Shown here one piece after another: positions 12,132-13,585 of a stretch of DNA of 13,585 bases. The DNA is taken from NCBI GenBank assembly GCA_002429375.1, contig DIZP01000056.1, positions 1-13,585 of the forward strand, written 5' to 3'. Positions within the stretch are counted from its first letter, which is position 1. Each line of letters starts with the position of its first letter. The position numbers and the translations under genes were made by a program. This stretch comes from a bacterium UBA6025 (GTDB lineage Bacteria > Patescibacteriota > Saccharimonadia > Saccharimonadales > Saccharimonadaceae). The notes beneath the pieces are model-generated. The model was not told the DNA's origin. It saw only the letters and a program-made list of their open reading frames with translations, and searched no databases.

Positions 12132-13585
12132 ATGGATTTTAATAAACGATACGCCACGCTTAATAAAGCGCAGAAACAAGCCGTTGACATGATTGACGGG
12201 CCTGTCATGGTGATTGCTGGCCCTGGAACAGGCAAGACCGAGCTGCTGAGCGTCCGGACCGCGAATATCCTCGCAAAGACCGACACGCTACCCGAAAACA
12301 TCTTGTGTTTGACGTTCACCGAAAGCGGTGCGAACGCCATGCGTGAACGTTTAGTCGGAATCATCGGCAAAGATGCCTACAAGGTCGCCATCCATACCTT
12401 TCATAGCTTTGGTAGCGAAGTTATCAACCAATACGGTGAATACTTTTACCAAGGCGCTCATTTTCGCCCAGCGGACGAGTTGAGTCGCTACGAAATTATT
12501 CGGACTATTTTTGACGGGCTGGGGTACAGCAATAGCTTGAACACAAAAATGAACGGCGAGTATACCTATCTATCCGATAGCTTGACGGTTATTTCAGAGC
12601 TTAAAAAGAGCGGACTCACCAGTGACGAGCTACTCGAGATTCTTGACGCAAACGACAGTGTCATCCAAAAAACCGAGCAGCTACTGAGTCCGATTTTTGC
12701 CGACAGAATCAGCAAATCGACCGCCAGCCTGTTGGCGGCTCGGGTAGAGGCCATCCGTGACAGTGCCGTCGAGATAACCCTGCAAACCATCGTCCCATTA
12801 TCGGCCGTCCTCGGCGACTCATTGTCGGATGCCATCGAACTAGCCGGTAGCACAAATTCGACCAAGCCAATCACGTTGTGGCGTAATCACTGGTTTAAAA
12901 AGGACGAAACTGGGGCCTTTGTCCTCAAATCTCACGACCGCCAATCAAAGCTACGAGCGGTTAGCTCGATTTACGAGCAGTACCTGACTCGGATGGAAGA
13001 AGCCGAGCTGTATGATTTTGACGATATGATCTTGCGAGTGGTTCACGGCATGGAAGTATTTGACGACCTGCGGTTTAATCTTCAAGAGAAATACCAGTAC
13101 ATCATGGTTGATGAATTCCAAGACACCAATATGGCCCAGATGCGCATCGTACACAACCTGACCAATAACATTGTTCAGGGTGATACGCCGAATGTTCTGG
13201 TGGTGGGGGACGACGATCAGGCTATCTATAGTTTCCAAGGTGCCGACATCAGCAACATCATCAATTTCCAAACTAATTACCCCAAGGCGCGCATTATCGC
13301 GCTGACCGATAACTACCGATCGGGCGAAGCCATCTTGACCAATGCCAGAGATATTATCGTCCAAGGCACAGAGCGACTCGAAAACCATATCGACGAGTTA
13401 AACAAGAACCTCAGCGCCCAGACCGAGGTAGGTCCCGGCGTGGTCGAACTACTCGAGGCAGAGACCAGCCCCGACGAGCGCCATTGGCTGACCGAACACA
13501 TCAAGGCAAGTATCGACCACGGCAAAAAACCGTCCGATATCGCCGTCCTGACCCGCCAACACAAAGAAATCGAAAAACTCCTGCC
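12132..13585 (+). CDS. UvrD/PcrA-type superfamily 1 DNA helicase (3' end beyond the window)
   Basis: The gene starts at an ATG three bases after the previous stop and stays open to the window edge: 484 codons, without the C-terminal part. It is an ATP-driven 3'-5' DNA helicase of the UvrD/Rep/PcrA group, used in repair and in clearing replication blocks. Helicase motifs appear in order: Q-motif LNKAQKQAV (10-18), Walker A AGPGTGKTE (29-37), Ia CLTFTESGANAMRERL (59-74), Ib IHTFHSFG (87-94), II VDEFQDTN (326-333), III VVGDDDQAIYSFQGAD (357-372) and IV ALTDNYRSGEAIL (390-402). About 230 residues lie between motifs Ib and II, a long 1B-type insertion. Motifs V and VI and any nuclease domain are outside the window, so UvrD, PcrA or an AddA-like enzyme cannot be separated. 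Confidence 0.95.
   Translation, partial: MDFNKRYATLNKAQKQAVDMIDGPVMVIAGPGTGKTELLSVRTANILAKTDTLPENILCLTFTESGANAMRERLVGIIGKDAYKVAIHTFHSFGSEVINQYGEYFYQGAHFRPADELSRYEIIRTIFDGLGYSNSLNTKMNGEYTYLSDSLTVISELKKSGLTSDELLEILDANDSVIQKTEQLLSPIFADRISKSTASLLAARVEAIRDSAVEITLQTIVPLSAVLGDSLSDAIELAGSTNSTKPITLWRNHWFKKDETGAFVLKSHDRQSKLRAVSSIYEQYLTRMEEAELYDFDDMILRVVHGMEVFDDLRFNLQEKYQYIMVDEFQDTNMAQMRIVHNLTNNIVQGDTPNVLVVGDDDQAIYSFQGADISNIINFQTNYPKARIIALTDNYRSGEAILTNARDIIVQGTERLENHIDELNKNLSAQTEVGPGVVELLEAETSPDERHWLTEHIKASIDHGKKPSDIAVLTRQHKEIEKLL

Overview
The window looks like chromosomal DNA of a Candidatus Saccharibacteria (TM7) or closely related Patescibacteria genome. This is inferred from gene content and style, not proven. 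The pointers are very short intergenic spacers, many small proteins, type IV pilin-like surface proteins with large C-terminal display domains, a stand-alone RlmD/TrmA-type methyltransferase without iron-sulphur cysteines, several genes with a promoter -10 box placed so that the ATG is the likely transcript start, and conserved-looking genes of unknown role. TGA is used as a stop (end of the Fur-family gene), so the UGA=Gly code of some sister lineages does not apply.

Layout. (1) 101-1005, minus strand: a two-gene unit of a 57-aa membrane protein and an HD-type alarmone hydrolase-like protein. (2) 1006-2724: a redox/sulphur divergon. Two single-domain rhodaneses run to the left. A Fur/PerR-family regulator, a membrane-anchored rhodanese and a glutaredoxin run to the right. 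Both arms start from one 30-bp symmetrical region that carries two face-to-face promoters overlapped by two Fur-like palindromes. (3) 2787-2963: a 25-aa very basic peptide gene with its own promoter and a strong bidirectional terminator. (4) 3077-4120, minus strand: a SemiSWEET/PQ-loop protein and an ICMT-like membrane methyltransferase. (5) 4204-4459, minus strand: tRNA-Gln(CTG) with encoded CCA and a terminator, followed by a hairpin-rich segment ending in a second, 23-bp copy of the tRNA 3' end. (6) 4562-5887: RlmD/TrmA-type RNA m5U methyltransferase.

(7) 5929-11036 is the most unusual part: two tandem surface-protein cassettes. Each has an apparently leaderless gene for a type IV pilin-like protein, followed by a single-pass membrane protein gene with a Shine-Dalgarno site. 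The first 157 codons of the two pilins are almost identical (about 30 base differences in 471, five amino-acid changes), and then the sequences switch abruptly. One pilin continues into fibronectin-III-like sequence and a seven-repeat RCC1-type beta-propeller with a CX9CWG cysteine pair in every repeat. The other continues into fibronectin-III-like domains and further beta-rich, Trp-rich sequence. This looks like a stem-plus-variable-head display system.

(8) 11049-13585: a minus-strand 162-aa protein and a divergent 176-aa protein, both of unknown function. A UvrD/PcrA-type helicase follows three bases after the 176-aa gene and runs off the right edge.
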